From contig CAXXKR010000004.1 of assembly GCA_963674955.2 (NCBI GenBank), positions 1,302,001 through 1,366,000 on the forward strand: 64,000 nt of DNA, in the 5' to 3' direction. The notes under the pieces were generated by a model, which searched no databases, was not told the origin of the DNA, and saw only the letters and a list, made by a program, of their open reading frames with translations. Of this stretch, positions 42,938 to 51,827 are shown piece by piece. The position numbers and the translations under genes are program-made. The DNA comes from G963674955 sp963674955 (GTDB lineage Bacteria > Desulfobacterota > Desulfovibrionia > Desulfovibrionales > Desulfovibrionaceae). How positions within the stretch are numbered: position 1 is the stretch's first letter; the number at the start of each line of letters is the position of its first letter.

Positions 42938-44302
42938 TTACTCGTTGGCAAAGATCTGGAATCCGTTGTAGGACTCGCTGCCGTGTTCCGTGATGTCCAG
43001 GCCCTTGAGTTCCTCTTCCTTGCTGACCCGCAGGCCGAACAGGGCCTTGACCAGGCTGAAGATGATGAACCCGGCGCCAAAGGCCCACAGGAAGAAAGCG
43101 CCCACGCCCAGAAGCTGCACGCCCAGGGCCTTGAACCCGCCTCCGTAGAACAGTCCAACATCAACATTGAACAATCCGGCGGAAATCGTGCCCCAGGCAC
43201 CGCATACGCCGTGCACGGAAGAAGCACCTACTGGATCATCAATCTTGAGAACCTTGTCAATGAATTCGATGGCCAGGACCACCAGAAGACCGGCAACCAG
43301 ACCGATGATAATGGAACCGCCGGGGGAGACGCCGTCACAGGGGGCGGTGATGCCAACCAGACCGGCCAGGGCTCCGTTGAAGGTCATGGACATGTCCGGC
43401 TTGCCGAAACGCATCCAGGCGATGGCCATGGCGCCGATGACGCCGCCGCAGGCAGCCAGGCTTGTATTCATGGCGATCAGGCCGATATCGGCCTGGGCCG
43501 TGGTGGTGGAGCCGGGGTTGAAACCGAACCAGCCGAACCAGAGGATGAACACGCCAAGGGCGGCCAGGGGAATGTTGTGACCCGGAATGGCCTTGGCCTT
43601 GCCGTCGGCGGTGTACTTGCCGATGCGCGGACCGATGACCATGGCGCCGGCCAGGGCGACCCAGCCGCCAACGGAATGGACCACGGAAGAACCGGCGAAA
43701 TCGAGGAAGCCCATTGTTTCGAGCCAGCCGCCGCCCTCGCCCCAGAGACCGCTCCAGGCCCAGTGGCCGGAGATGGGATAGATGAGTCCGGTGACCAGAA
43801 TGCTTATCAATATATAACCCTTGAACTTGGTGCGCTCGGCGATTCCGCCGGACACGATTGTGGCGGCTGTGGCCGCGAACACGGACTGGAAAAACCAGAA
43901 AACAGCGTTCCAGGCCGCATCGCCCTCGCCGCCGAAATCAAGACTGAGACCCCAGCCGCTCATGCCTATGAGGCTGCCCACATCGTTTCCGAACATGAGG
44001 CCGAAACCGAACAGGAAAAAAACCACGGCGCCGACTGAAAAGTCCAAAAAGTTCTTCATCAGGATGTTGCCCGCGCTTTTTGCACGGGTAAAACCGCATT
44101 CGACGCAGGCGAAACCGGCCTGCATGAACATGACAAGCACTGCCGCGATCAACGTCCAAAGAATGTTGGCGTTGGTCTGGGTAAGATATTCGACAGGTTC
44201 CTCGCCCGCAAGGGCTACGGACGGGACTATGACCAGGACCGACAACAGCGCCGCCAACAGGCCACGCTTGGTCAGGTCGCGCAATGAATTCACTTTAAAC
44301 AT
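42938..44302 (-). CDS. amtB: ammonium transporter AmtB
   Basis: 454 residues with a signal peptide (cleavage near ALA-GEE, about residue 32) and eleven predicted membrane segments. The channel histidines are in YPISGHWAWSG and GASSVHGVCGAWG; the Trp-rich FVLWFGWFGFNPGS-like segment (ILWFGWFGFNPGS) is present. It carries ammonium across the inner membrane. Its C-terminal tail ends after the region PII contacts. It lies upstream of glnB and 3' to a likely sigma-54 promoter, fitting nitrogen-limited expression. Confidence 0.97.
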   Translation of the reverse strand: MFKVNSLRDLTKRGLLAALLSVLVIVPSVALAGEEPVEYLTQTNANILWTLIAAVLVMFMQAGFACVECGFTRAKSAGNILMKNFLDFSVGAVVFFLFGFGLMFGNDVGSLIGMSGWGLSLDFGGEGDAAWNAVFWFFQSVFAATAATIVSGGIAERTKFKGYILISILVTGLIYPISGHWAWSGLWGEGGGWLETMGFLDFAGSSVVHSVGGWVALAGAMVIGPRIGKYTADGKAKAIPGHNIPLAALGVFILWFGWFGFNPGSTTTAQADIGLIAMNTSLAACGGVIGAMAIAWMRFGKPDMSMTFNGALAGLVGITAPCDGVSPGGSIIIGLVAGLLVVLAIEFIDKVLKIDDPVGASSVHGVCGAWGTISAGLFNVDVGLFYGGGFKALGVQLLGVGAFFLWAFGAGFIIFSLVKALFGLRVSKEEELKGLDITEHGSESYNGFQIFANE

Positions 44303-44352
44303 GCTGCTCCTCCTTAGGATGGATTAAAACTCCCATTTGACTTGTCCCATAG

Positions 44353-44368
44353 AGCAACATGCGGGCCA
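44353..44368 (-). promoter_or_regulatory. sigma-54-type promoter of amtB-glnB
   Basis: On the minus strand TGGCCC-N5-TTGCT, one base away from the -24/-12 consensus TGGCAC-N5-TTGCW, with correct spacing. The predicted start is about 40 bases before the amtB ATG. Nitrogen-regulated amtB-glnK units in Proteobacteria commonly use sigma-54. Confidence 0.6.
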
Positions 44369-44582
44369 TTCGCGCAACATGCTGTTTTAAAAGAATATAA
44401 TACCAAAACTCGATCCGAGCCAAACATTACTGGCAAAAAACTAACAAAATTGTTTCACATATTTTGTCTAATTATTCAAAAATGTAATTTTTTAAACTGC
44501 TCAATTTTGTTTAAGTTTAGTTTTTTCCAAAATTGATAAATCGCAAAGAGGCATTAAATCTGAACCCCAACAAAAAAACTTG

Positions 44583-44610
44583 TTGACAGAACTTTTGCTT
44601 GTGGGATAAC
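44583..44610 (+). promoter_or_regulatory. promoter of the aromatic amino-acid operon
   Basis: TTGACA (44583-44588), 16-base spacer, GATAAC (44605-44610). The predicted start lies at about 44617, only a few bases before the leader-peptide ATG at 44620, so the leader would be read from a nearly leaderless mRNA. A promoter further upstream in the AT-rich stretch cannot be excluded. Confidence 0.5.
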
Positions 44611-44619
44611 CCCTCCTCC

Positions 44620-44712
44620 ATGAACAACTTTCGTGACCAGCAATCCATATTTTCCTATTTTTGGCTTTACTGGTATTTCCGCGTCCGCGGTCACGGAAGA
44701 GGTGCATGCTAG
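44620..44712 (+). CDS. leader peptide of the aromatic operon, Phe/Tyr/Trp-rich
   Basis: 30 codons. Residues 11-20 read FSYFWLYWYF: three of its four Phe, all three Tyr and both Trp lie there, with another Phe at position 4. The remaining residues are ordinary. The stop TAG at 44710 lies just upstream of the terminator. Such a composition is the mark of a ribosome-stalling leader that senses charged tRNA for the amino acids made by the operon. It has no obvious ribosome site; the upstream bases are pyrimidine-rich (CCCTCCTCC), which fits a near-leaderless start. Genes downstream make Phe, Tyr and Trp. Confidence 0.8.
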   Translation: MNNFRDQQSIFSYFWLYWYFRVRGHGRGAC

Positions 44713-44750
44713 ACTTAGTTTAACAACACCAGACCTCTTCAAAGGGCCGC
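44687..44750 (+). promoter_or_regulatory. antiterminator structure of the attenuator
   Basis: GAAGAGGT (44696-44703) is fully complementary to ACCTCTTC (44733-44740). Further out GCGGTC (44687-44692) pairs with GGCCGC (44745-44750, one G-U). The outer helix uses the 5' arm of the terminator, so the two structures exclude each other. A ribosome held at Trp/Tyr/Phe codons (44650-44679) leaves 44687 onwards largely free to form it; one at the stop codon covers its left arm. Confidence 0.7.
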
Positions 44751-44777
44751 AGGCAAACGCCGGCGGCCCTTTTTTTT
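44741..44777 (+). terminator. attenuator terminator before the aromatic operon
   Basis: AAAGGGCCGC (44741-44750) pairs with GCGGCCCTTT (44763-44772), and an inner GGC/GCC extends the stem; eight Ts follow from 44770. It lies 53 bases before the first structural gene and 28 bases after the leader stop. Confidence 0.9.
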
Positions 44778-44829
44778 GGCTCTCCGGCAACCGGCGGCCC
44801 CTGGGGGCGCAAACAAGGGAGTTTTTCTC

Positions 44830-45630
44830 ATGCACATCGGAAAAAGCATCAGGCTGGAACGCATTTTCAACCGGAATACGGGAAGGACGGTCATCGTACC
44901 AATGGATCACGGCGTAAGCGTAGGTCCGATTCCAGGGCTGGAAGACGTCAAGGAGGCCGTGACCAAGGTGGTGGACGGCGGCGCCAACGCGGTCATCGAA
45001 CACAAGGGGCTGGTTCGCTGCGGCCACCGGGCCAGGGGACGCGACATAGGCCTCATCGTCCACCTTTCGGCCAGCACCGCACTTTCTCCATTTCCCAACG
45101 CCAAAAGCCTTGTGGCTTCGGTGCGGGACGCGATAAAGCTTGGAGCGGACGGTGTAAGCGTTCACCTCAACCTGGGCGACGAGACCGAAGCCGGAATGCT
45201 CGGCGACTTGGGCCGTGTCGCTTCCGAGGCTTCCGACTGGGGCATGCCTCTGCTGGCAATGGTCTATGCCCGAGGACCGAAAGTGAAGGACGAATACGAT
45301 CCGGCCATTGTCGCCCATTGCGCAAGAGTGGGGACCGAACTGGGCGCGGACGTGGTCAAGGTGCCCTATACCGGCGACCAGGAAAGTTTTTCCAAAGTCG
45401 TGGACGCCTGCTGCATTCCCGTGGTCATCGCGGGCGGAGCGAAAATGGACAGCACCCGGGACTTCCTGCAAATGGTCCACGATTCCATCCAGGCAGGCGG
45501 CGCGGGACTCTCCGTGGGCAGAAACATTTTCCAGGACAAGAACCCCACCGCCCTGGTCAACGCCCTGAACAAGGTCGTTCACGAAGACATGGAGGTGGAG
45601 GAGGCTTTGAGCCTGCTCCGAAAATCTTAA
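44830..45630 (+). CDS. DhnA-type aldolase: 2-amino-3,7-dideoxy-D-threo-hept-6-ulosonate synthase
   Basis: 266 residues from ATG 44830 after AAGGGAG. It is a class I aldolase of the DhnA/archaeal FBA family; VIVPMDHGVSVGP and the Schiff-base lysine K177 in GADVVKVPYTGD are clear. Beside a DHQ synthase II gene it should make 2-amino-3,7-dideoxy-D-threo-hept-6-ulosonate (ADH), the archaeal-type first step to dehydroquinate from aspartate semialdehyde and a 6-deoxy-ketohexose phosphate. The same pair was described in methanogens and occurs in sulfate reducers. First structural gene of the supra-operon. Confidence 0.9.
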   Translation: MHIGKSIRLERIFNRNTGRTVIVPMDHGVSVGPIPGLEDVKEAVTKVVDGGANAVIEHKGLVRCGHRARGRDIGLIVHLSASTALSPFPNAKSLVASVRDAIKLGADGVSVHLNLGDETEAGMLGDLGRVASEASDWGMPLLAMVYARGPKVKDEYDPAIVAHCARVGTELGADVVKVPYTGDQESFSKVVDACCIPVVIAGGAKMDSTRDFLQMVHDSIQAGGAGLSVGRNIFQDKNPTALVNALNKVVHEDMEVEEALSLLRKS

Positions 45631-45650
45631 CTCTCAAATCGGGACCCAAC

Positions 45651-46622
45651 ATGAAAAAGATAGTTTTCAAGGCAATTCCCTATGACAAAAAACTGCTGAC
45701 CCTGGCCCTGGAATCCGGGGTTGACGCCGTGCTGGCCGAACCGGGACAGGTTGCGGCCATCAAGTCCCTCGGGCGCGTGGAAGTGCTGGTGCCCAAGGAT
45801 TTGCCCTCGGTGAAGCTGAACGACAAGTCGGACGAGGAAAAGGCGGCCAAGATGCTCAAGGGCGGACAGGATGTCGTTCTTGAAAAGGGCTGGGAAATCA
45901 TTCCGGTTGAGAACCTCCTGGCCCAGTCGGACAAATTGGCCCTGGAAGTGGAGTCCCTGGACCGGGCGATCCTCGCGGCAGGGGTTCTGGAACGCGGAGC
46001 GGACACCCTGGTGGTGCTGCCCGAGGCGGCCGGGGAACTCAAGGCCATTGTCTCCGAAATCAAACTCAGTCAGGGGAAAATCGACATGGTCAAGGCCAAG
46101 ATTACCGGCATCAAGCCCGCAGGGCTGGGACACCGTGTCTGCGTGGACACCATCTCCATGCTCAAAAAGGGCCAGGGCATGCTCGTGGGCAACTCCAGCG
46201 CATTCACCTTCCTGGTCCACGCGGAGACCGAATCGAATCCCTATGTGGCTGCAAGACCGTTCCGCATCAACGCCGGGGCCGTTCACGCCTACGCCCAGAT
46301 GCCCGGCGACAAGACCACCTACCTGGAGGAGCTGAGCGCCGGAACGGATGTTCTCATAGTATCGGCGGACGGTTCCACCAGCCTGGCAACGGTGGGCCGC
46401 GTCAAGGTCGAAATCAGGCCCATGCTGCTCATCACGGCCGAGGCCGACGGCGCAAAGGGACAGATTTTCCTGCAAAACGCCGAGACCATCAGGCTGGTCA
46501 AGCCGAATGGAACGCCGGTCAGCGTGGTGGACATCAAGGAAGGGGACGAAATCCTCTGCCGACCGGATCAGGCCGGACGCCATTTCGGCATGCGCATCCA
46601 GGAAGAGATCAAGGAAGGTTGA
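45651..46622 (+). CDS. 3-dehydroquinate synthase II
   Basis: 323 residues of the archaeal-type family. Conserved stretches are ITGIKPAGLGHRVCVDTISM, GMLVGNSSAFTFLVHAE and RPFRINAGAVHAY. It oxidises and cyclises ADH to 3-dehydroquinate with NAD, replacing the common AroB. It follows the aldolase by 20 bases. Both genes replace DAHP synthase and AroB in this pathway, so the operon runs from this entry to the end products. Confidence 0.94.
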   Translation: MKKIVFKAIPYDKKLLTLALESGVDAVLAEPGQVAAIKSLGRVEVLVPKDLPSVKLNDKSDEEKAAKMLKGGQDVVLEKGWEIIPVENLLAQSDKLALEVESLDRAILAAGVLERGADTLVVLPEAAGELKAIVSEIKLSQGKIDMVKAKITGIKPAGLGHRVCVDTISMLKKGQGMLVGNSSAFTFLVHAETESNPYVAARPFRINAGAVHAYAQMPGDKTTYLEELSAGTDVLIVSADGSTSLATVGRVKVEIRPMLLITAEADGAKGQIFLQNAETIRLVKPNGTPVSVVDIKEGDEILCRPDQAGRHFGMRIQEEIKEG

Positions 46623-46625
46623 ACA

Positions 46626-47729
46626 ATGGCGGAAAAGAACAAACTCAAAGGGTTGCGGGAAGAAATCGACCGCCTGGACCTGGACATCCTGGGCCTGCTC
46701 AACAAGCGGGCCGAGATCAGCCTTTCCGTGGGCAAGCAAAAGGCCGGGTCGTCGGATCAGGTCTTCAAGCCCTTCCGCGAAAAGGAAGTGCTGAGCAACC
46801 TGGTCTCGCACAACCCCGGTCCCCTGCCGGAAAAACACCTGCGCACCATCTACCGCGAGATACTTTCTTCTTCCAGGCGGCTGCAACGCCCGGAACGCGT
46901 GGTCTATCTCGGTCCCGAAGGAACATTTTCATATTTCGCGGCCATCGAGCACCTGGGCCAGTCCGCCAACCTGGACCCGAAAAACAGCTTCGAGGATATT
47001 TTCCGGGCGGTTGCCGACGGCGACGCGGAACTGGGCATCATCCCCCTGGAAAACTCCATCCAGGGCACGGTGGGCCAGAACGTGGACCTGTTCATGCAAT
47101 ACCCGGTCTACATCCAGGCCGAAGTCTACTCCCGCATCTCCCACGCCCTGATGGGCAAAATGGATTCCCTGGAGCAGGTGAACAAGATATATTCGCATCC
47201 CAAGGCGCTTGAGCAGTGCACCGGCTGGCTGAACGCCAACCTGCCGGGCTGCCCGCAAAACTCCATGAGCAGCACGGCCAGCGCGGCCGAACTGGTGGCC
47301 GAGACCAACATCGGGGGAGCCGTGGTGGGCAACGTCAAGCTGGCCCGCATCTTCGGCCTGAACATCCTCCGGGAGCACCTTGAAGACCTGCCGGACAACT
47401 GGACCCGATTCCTGGTCATAGGGCCGCACCAATCCACCGAAGGCAACAGGGACAAGACTTCCATCCTGTTCACCACTCCGGACAAGCCGGGAGCGCTGGC
47501 CACCGTACTGAACACCCTGGCCGGAAGCGGCATCAACATGACCAAGCTGGAATCCAGGCCCTTCAGGGGCGAAAAATGGAAATACGTTTTCTTCACCGAC
47601 CTTGAATGCGACCTGAACAAGGCCGAGTACGAAAACCTGCTGGGCATACTCAGGGAGAACTGCCACACCCTGCGCATTCTCGGCAGCTACCCCAGCGGCT
47701 CCCGCAACGGAGGAGCGAAAAGCAGATGA
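46626..47729 (+). CDS. pheA: bifunctional chorismate mutase/prephenate dehydratase
   Basis: 367 residues in three parts. About 1-90 is an AroQ-type chorismate mutase (LREEIDRLDLDILGLLNKRAE). About 95-275 is prephenate dehydratase, with YLGPEGTFSYFAAIEHLG and a TRFLVIG signature. About 285-360 is an ACT domain with GALATVLNTLAGSGINMTKL and ESRP, which binds phenylalanine for feedback. It commits chorismate to phenylalanine. It ends with an ATGA overlap with aroA. Confidence 0.96.
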   Translation: MAEKNKLKGLREEIDRLDLDILGLLNKRAEISLSVGKQKAGSSDQVFKPFREKEVLSNLVSHNPGPLPEKHLRTIYREILSSSRRLQRPERVVYLGPEGTFSYFAAIEHLGQSANLDPKNSFEDIFRAVADGDAELGIIPLENSIQGTVGQNVDLFMQYPVYIQAEVYSRISHALMGKMDSLEQVNKIYSHPKALEQCTGWLNANLPGCPQNSMSSTASAAELVAETNIGGAVVGNVKLARIFGLNILREHLEDLPDNWTRFLVIGPHQSTEGNRDKTSILFTTPDKPGALATVLNTLAGSGINMTKLESRPFRGEKWKYVFFTDLECDLNKAEYENLLGILRENCHTLRILGSYPSGSRNGGAKSR

Positions 47730-49060
47730 ATGGCGAAACACCCATAACCATCAAGGCTCCGGCCTCCAAGTCCCTGTCCCACAGGGCGCTCATCGCCGGA
47801 GCCCTGTCTCCCGGCAAGACGGTTCTTTCCGGAGTGCTGCAAAGCCAGGACATCTCCAGAACCAGGGACTGCCTGGCGGCCTGCGGCGCGTCCTTCACCG
47901 ACTCACAGGGCAGAATCATCGTCACAGGCATGGACAACGGCCCGCTGGGCGGCGAGACGAAACCGGTCCGGCTCAATGTGGGAGAATCGGGAACCACCTG
48001 CCGCCTGCTGACCGGAGTGCTGGCCGCGGGGCATGGGCTGTTCAATGTTTTCGGCGAAGGCAGGATGCATGACAGGCCCATGGGCGCGCTCACCCGGACC
48101 CTGGAAAAGCTGGGGGTCGAGTTTAAGTGGGAAGGGAAAGAGGATTATCCGCCCTTCGTCATGAAGACCAAAGGCCTTCCGGGCGGGGAAGCGGACATCA
48201 GCCTGGAGGAATCCAGCCAGTACCTGTCCGGGCTGCTTCTGGCCGCGCCGTTCTCCAGGCAGAGGATCACAATCACCGTCAGCGGCGAAAAGGTCGTGTC
48301 CTGGCCTTACGTGGCCCTGACGCTGATGACCCTGAATGATTTCGGCGTTTCCGTGCAGGTGCAGATTCTTGACGGCGACGAATGGAAGACCGTGGCCTAC
48401 GACGAACCAAGCAAGGTCGAACCGGGACGGATCAGATTCCTGGTGGAGCCGGGCCGCTACCAGGCCTGCGCCGCCTGCCGCGTGGAGGGAGACTGGAGCA
48501 ACGCCTCCTATTTCCTGGCCGCCGGGGCCATCGGACCCAACCCGGTCAGGGTCGTGGGGCTGCGCAAAAACTCGCTGCAGGGCGACAGGGCCATATTGGA
48601 AATCCTTGAAACAATGGGCGCCGGCGTCAAATGGGAAGGGGAAAACGTGACGGTCAACCCCGCCAAGCTTCACGGGGCAGATTTGGACATGGGCCATTGC
48701 CCGGACCTCGTGCCCACCGTTGCGGTTGCCGCGTCAATGGCCAAGGGAACCACGGTGATCAGAAACGTGGCCCACCTGCGCATCAAGGAAAGCGACCGAT
48801 TGGAGGCCCTGGCGCACAACCTCGCCAAGACCGGCTGCCGGACGGAATTACTGCCGGACGGCATCAGGATCGAACCCGGGGCCATGCCCGTTGGTGCGAA
48901 AATCGATTTCAAGACCTTCGACGACCACCGCATGGCCATGAGCATGTCCCTGCACGAACTGGCGGGCATTGAAGTCGCCCTGGATAATCCGGGCTGCGTG
49001 GCCAAGTCCTTTCCCCGATTTTTCGAGGAATGGAAACTTGTCGTCAAGGCGATGGGGTAG
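47726..49060 (+). CDS. aroA: 5-enolpyruvylshikimate-3-phosphate synthase
   Basis: 444 residues from ATG 47726, which overlaps the pheA stop; a longer in-frame open stretch upstream lies inside pheA and is not used. APASKSLSHRALIAGAL, LNVGESGTTCRLLTGVL and IKESDRLEALAHNLAKTGC are the substrate and phosphoenolpyruvate motifs. It makes EPSP, two steps from chorismate. The Gly-rich glyphosate-contact loop reads NVGESGTT, where class I has NAGTAMR, so this is the divergent type. Confidence 0.95.
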   Translation: MNGETPITIKAPASKSLSHRALIAGALSPGKTVLSGVLQSQDISRTRDCLAACGASFTDSQGRIIVTGMDNGPLGGETKPVRLNVGESGTTCRLLTGVLAAGHGLFNVFGEGRMHDRPMGALTRTLEKLGVEFKWEGKEDYPPFVMKTKGLPGGEADISLEESSQYLSGLLLAAPFSRQRITITVSGEKVVSWPYVALTLMTLNDFGVSVQVQILDGDEWKTVAYDEPSKVEPGRIRFLVEPGRYQACAACRVEGDWSNASYFLAAGAIGPNPVRVVGLRKNSLQGDRAILEILETMGAGVKWEGENVTVNPAKLHGADLDMGHCPDLVPTVAVAASMAKGTTVIRNVAHLRIKESDRLEALAHNLAKTGCRTELLPDGIRIEPGAMPVGAKIDFKTFDDHRMAMSMSLHELAGIEVALDNPGCVAKSFPRFFEEWKLVVKAMG

Positions 49061-49063
49061 CCC

Positions 49064-49843
49064 GTGTCCGGTGCAATAAAAAGCATAACAGTGGTCGGCG
49101 CCAGGGGACAGATGGGCAACATGTTCGTTCGCGCCTGCGAAAACGCGGGCCTTGACGCGGCCACCCTGGACAGGCCCCTGGCCCAAGCGGACATCGCCGG
49201 CAAGGTGGCGGGACGCGACCTGATTCTTCTGAGCGTGCCCATAACCGCAATGAACGAGGTGCTTGAGGCCGTGGTGCCGCATCTTGATCCCGAAACCATC
49301 CTCGCGGATGTCTGCTCGGTGAAGGTGCAGCCCTTGAGAAAAATGCTGGACGCGTATTCCGGTCCCGTTGTCGGAACCCATCCCCTGTTCGGGCCGATGA
49401 TACCCGAAGGCTTTGTTCCCAGAGTGGCCGTGGTTCCCGGCCGGGGCCGGGACGAGGGCAGGCTTTGTTCCATGCTGAAAAAAATTGGATTCCAGCCCTT
49501 CATGACCACTGCGGACGAGCACGACAAGGCCATGGCCTACGTGCAGGGGCTGAATTTCACTACAACAGTGGCCTTTCTGGCCGCCATGCGCCAAGTCAAG
49601 GATGTGGAGAAATTCATGACCCCGTCCCTCCAGCGCAGGCTGGACTCGGCCCAAAAGATGCTCACCCAGGACAGGGAACTTTTCGAAACCATATCAGAGG
49701 CAAATCCCTATACACAGGAAACGGTCCGCAGGTTCAGGGCCATGCTCAGTATCGCCGCAGGCGGCGATCTCGATCTCCTGGCCCAGCGGGCCGGTTGGTG
49801 GTGGAGGGACTCCGAAACCGATAACCGCAAGGAGACGAAATGA
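49064..49843 (+). CDS. tyrA: prephenate dehydrogenase
   Basis: 259 residues from GTG 49064. The NAD-binding motif VVGARGQMG opens the protein; VGTHPLFGPMIP and the late HDKAMAYVQGLNF carry the catalytic region of TyrA enzymes. It oxidatively decarboxylates prephenate towards tyrosine. It is short and lacks a chorismate mutase or ACT domain. Its stop overlaps the trpE start (ATGA). Confidence 0.92.
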   Translation: MSGAIKSITVVGARGQMGNMFVRACENAGLDAATLDRPLAQADIAGKVAGRDLILLSVPITAMNEVLEAVVPHLDPETILADVCSVKVQPLRKMLDAYSGPVVGTHPLFGPMIPEGFVPRVAVVPGRGRDEGRLCSMLKKIGFQPFMTTADEHDKAMAYVQGLNFTTTVAFLAAMRQVKDVEKFMTPSLQRRLDSAQKMLTQDRELFETISEANPYTQETVRRFRAMLSIAAGGDLDLLAQRAGWWWRDSETDNRKETK

Positions 49844-51259
49844 GTTCCGTGAAACTCGACCAGTACGGGAGATGGCTCCCGGCCGACATACAGACTCCCA
49901 TAAGCCTGTACCTCGGCCTGGTGGGCGACCGGCCCGGCATCCTGCTTGAAAGCGCCGAGGTTGACGGCAGGCTTGGGCGATTCAGCCTCATAGCCTGGGA
50001 CTTCCGGCTCAGGCTGTTTCCCAAGGAAGGCAAGCTCGCCCTGGAAATCAAGGACGAGCGCCTTGCCCCGCTTGCAAAGCTGGAAGGAATGGACTTCATG
50101 GACGGCCTGAAAGAAGGCCGTGAAGATGCTGGAAATCGTGCCCAAACACGACCATGACGAACTGCCGCCTCTGACCAGAGGGCTATACGGCTATTTCGGC
50201 TATGGCGCGGGCGGCATGTTCGAGCCCAAGCTGTCCACGGTCATCGACCAGAAAAAAGCCGAGACCTGCATGGTCCTGCCTGGACGGGCGGTCCTCTTCG
50301 ACCACCTGCGCCACCGCTGCTGCTTCCTGAGTCTTGATCCGGACGCAACGCCGCACCCAGCGCCCACGGAATGGGTCACCGAGCTGACCGCTCCGGAGAC
50401 CGAAGCGCCGACCATCTCCCCGGGCAGGGAGGAATATTGCGAGTCCGTGGCCAAGGCAAAGGAGATGATAACCGAAGGCGAGTGCATCCAGATCGTCCTG
50501 TCCACCCGCTTCTCCGTGCCCCTGGCCGACAAGCCCTTCAACATCTACAGAAGGCTGCGCCAGGCCAACCCGTCGCCCTTCATGTTCTACATGCGTTTCG
50601 ACGAGTCCACCCTGCTGGGCTCCTCGCCGGAGATGATGGTCCGTTGCGAGAAAGGCAGGCTGGAGGTCCGGCCCATCGCCGGGACAAGACCCCGCGGCGC
50701 AACGGAAAAGGAAGACATTGCACTGGCCGAGGAACTGCTGGCCGACCCAAAGGAGCGGGCCGAGCACATCATGCTGGTTGATCTGGGCAGAAACGACCTG
50801 GGGCGCATCGCAACAGCCGGTTCGGTGAGCGTGGAGAAATTCATGCAGGTGGAACGCTTCTCCCATGTCATGCACCTGACTTCCTATGTTGAAGCGGACC
50901 TCAAGCCGGACCTGGACGCCATCGACGTGCTCCAGGCCACCTTTCCTGCCGGAACGGTTTCCGGAGCGCCAAAGATCAGGGCCATGGAAATCATCGCGGA
51001 CCTGGAGAAGGAAGAGCGCGGGCCCTATGCCGGGGCCATCGGCTGGATCGGCCTGGACAACGGCACGGTCAACCTGGACACGGGCATAACCATCCGCAGC
51101 ATGTGGATCAAAGACGGCAAATGCCACTGGCAGGCCGGAGCCGGAATCGTCTACGACTCGGACCCGGAAAAGGAATGGCTGGAGTGCAACAACAAGGCCC
51201 GGATTCTCATGGAAGTGGTCAGCGGCAAGGAGAGCGGCGATGTTTTTACTAATAGATAA
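49840..51259 (+). pseudogene. trpE: anthranilate synthase component I, apparent one-base frameshift
   Basis: Two frames together cover TrpE. The first, 49840-50157, has the Trp feedback segment GILLESAEVDGRLGRFSLIAW and then runs out of frame. The second, open from 50111 to 51259, continues with LYGYFGYGAGG and the chorismate-binding core (IAGTRPRGATEKED, LVDLGRNDLGRIA, GTVSGAPKIRAM). Joining them needs removal of one A in the AAA at 50110-50112, giving GLKKAVKMLEIVP. TrpE with TrpG makes anthranilate from chorismate. It may be a true mutation, a sequencing error, or less likely recoding or reinitiation at GTG 50120; the core is otherwise well preserved. Confidence 0.85.
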
Positions 51260-51812
51260 TTTCGACTCGTTCACCTTCAACCTGGTCCAGGCCTTTCAAC
51301 AACTGGGCGCGGACCCCGTTGTCATGCGCAACGACCGCTGCGAACTGCTGGAACTTGCCGAAAGCGGAAAGCTGGACAGGGTCTGCCTCTCTCCGGGACC
51401 GAGCAGGCCTGAAAACGCGGGCCTCTGCCTCGCCTTTCTGGAGCGGCTGCCCATGGAGATTCCGGTTCTGGGCGTCTGCCTTGGCCACCAGACCCTCGGC
51501 CATTTCGCCGGAGCGGACGTGGTCCGCGCCGAAAGGATCATGCACGGCAAGACCTCCATGGTCCGACACGAGGACGCAGGACTGTTCAAGGGACTGCCCA
51601 ATCCCTTTGAGGTCTGCCGCTACCATTCCCTGCTCGTCCTGGCCGAGCAGGCCCCGGACAAGCTGCGCATAACGGCGCGTACCGACCAAGACGAGGTCAT
51701 GGGCCTTGAATACAAGGACCGCCCCTGGGTCGGAGTGCAGTTCCATCCGGAATCCATACTAACGCCGGAAGGGCCGAACCTGTTGGAAAACTTCCTAAAA
51801 ATGAGAAAATAG
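51240..51812 (+). CDS. trpG: anthranilate synthase component II (glutamine amidotransferase)
   Basis: 190 residues. IDNFDSFTFNLVQAF, SPGPSRPENAG, the nucleophile C80 in GVCLGHQTLGHF and the His-Glu pair in VQFHPESI complete the triad. It supplies ammonia to TrpE. It overlaps the trpE end by 20 bases, indicating coupling. It is not fused to trpD here. Confidence 0.96.
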   Translation: MFLLIDNFDSFTFNLVQAFQQLGADPVVMRNDRCELLELAESGKLDRVCLSPGPSRPENAGLCLAFLERLPMEIPVLGVCLGHQTLGHFAGADVVRAERIMHGKTSMVRHEDAGLFKGLPNPFEVCRYHSLLVLAEQAPDKLRITARTDQDEVMGLEYKDRPWVGVQFHPESILTPEGPNLLENFLKMRK

Positions 51813-51827
51813 GCCAGGGGGGAAATC

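Larger units (their letters stand above)
44303..44619. other. AT-rich divergent region between amtB and the aromatic operon
   Basis: Over 300 bases with no supported protein gene, AT-rich particularly at 44380-44570. It carries the amtB ribosome site (AGGAGGAGC, minus strand), the sigma-54-like promoter at 44353-44368 and the aromatic-operon promoter at 44583-44610. The short frames in the stretch show no ribosome sites. Confidence 0.6.
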
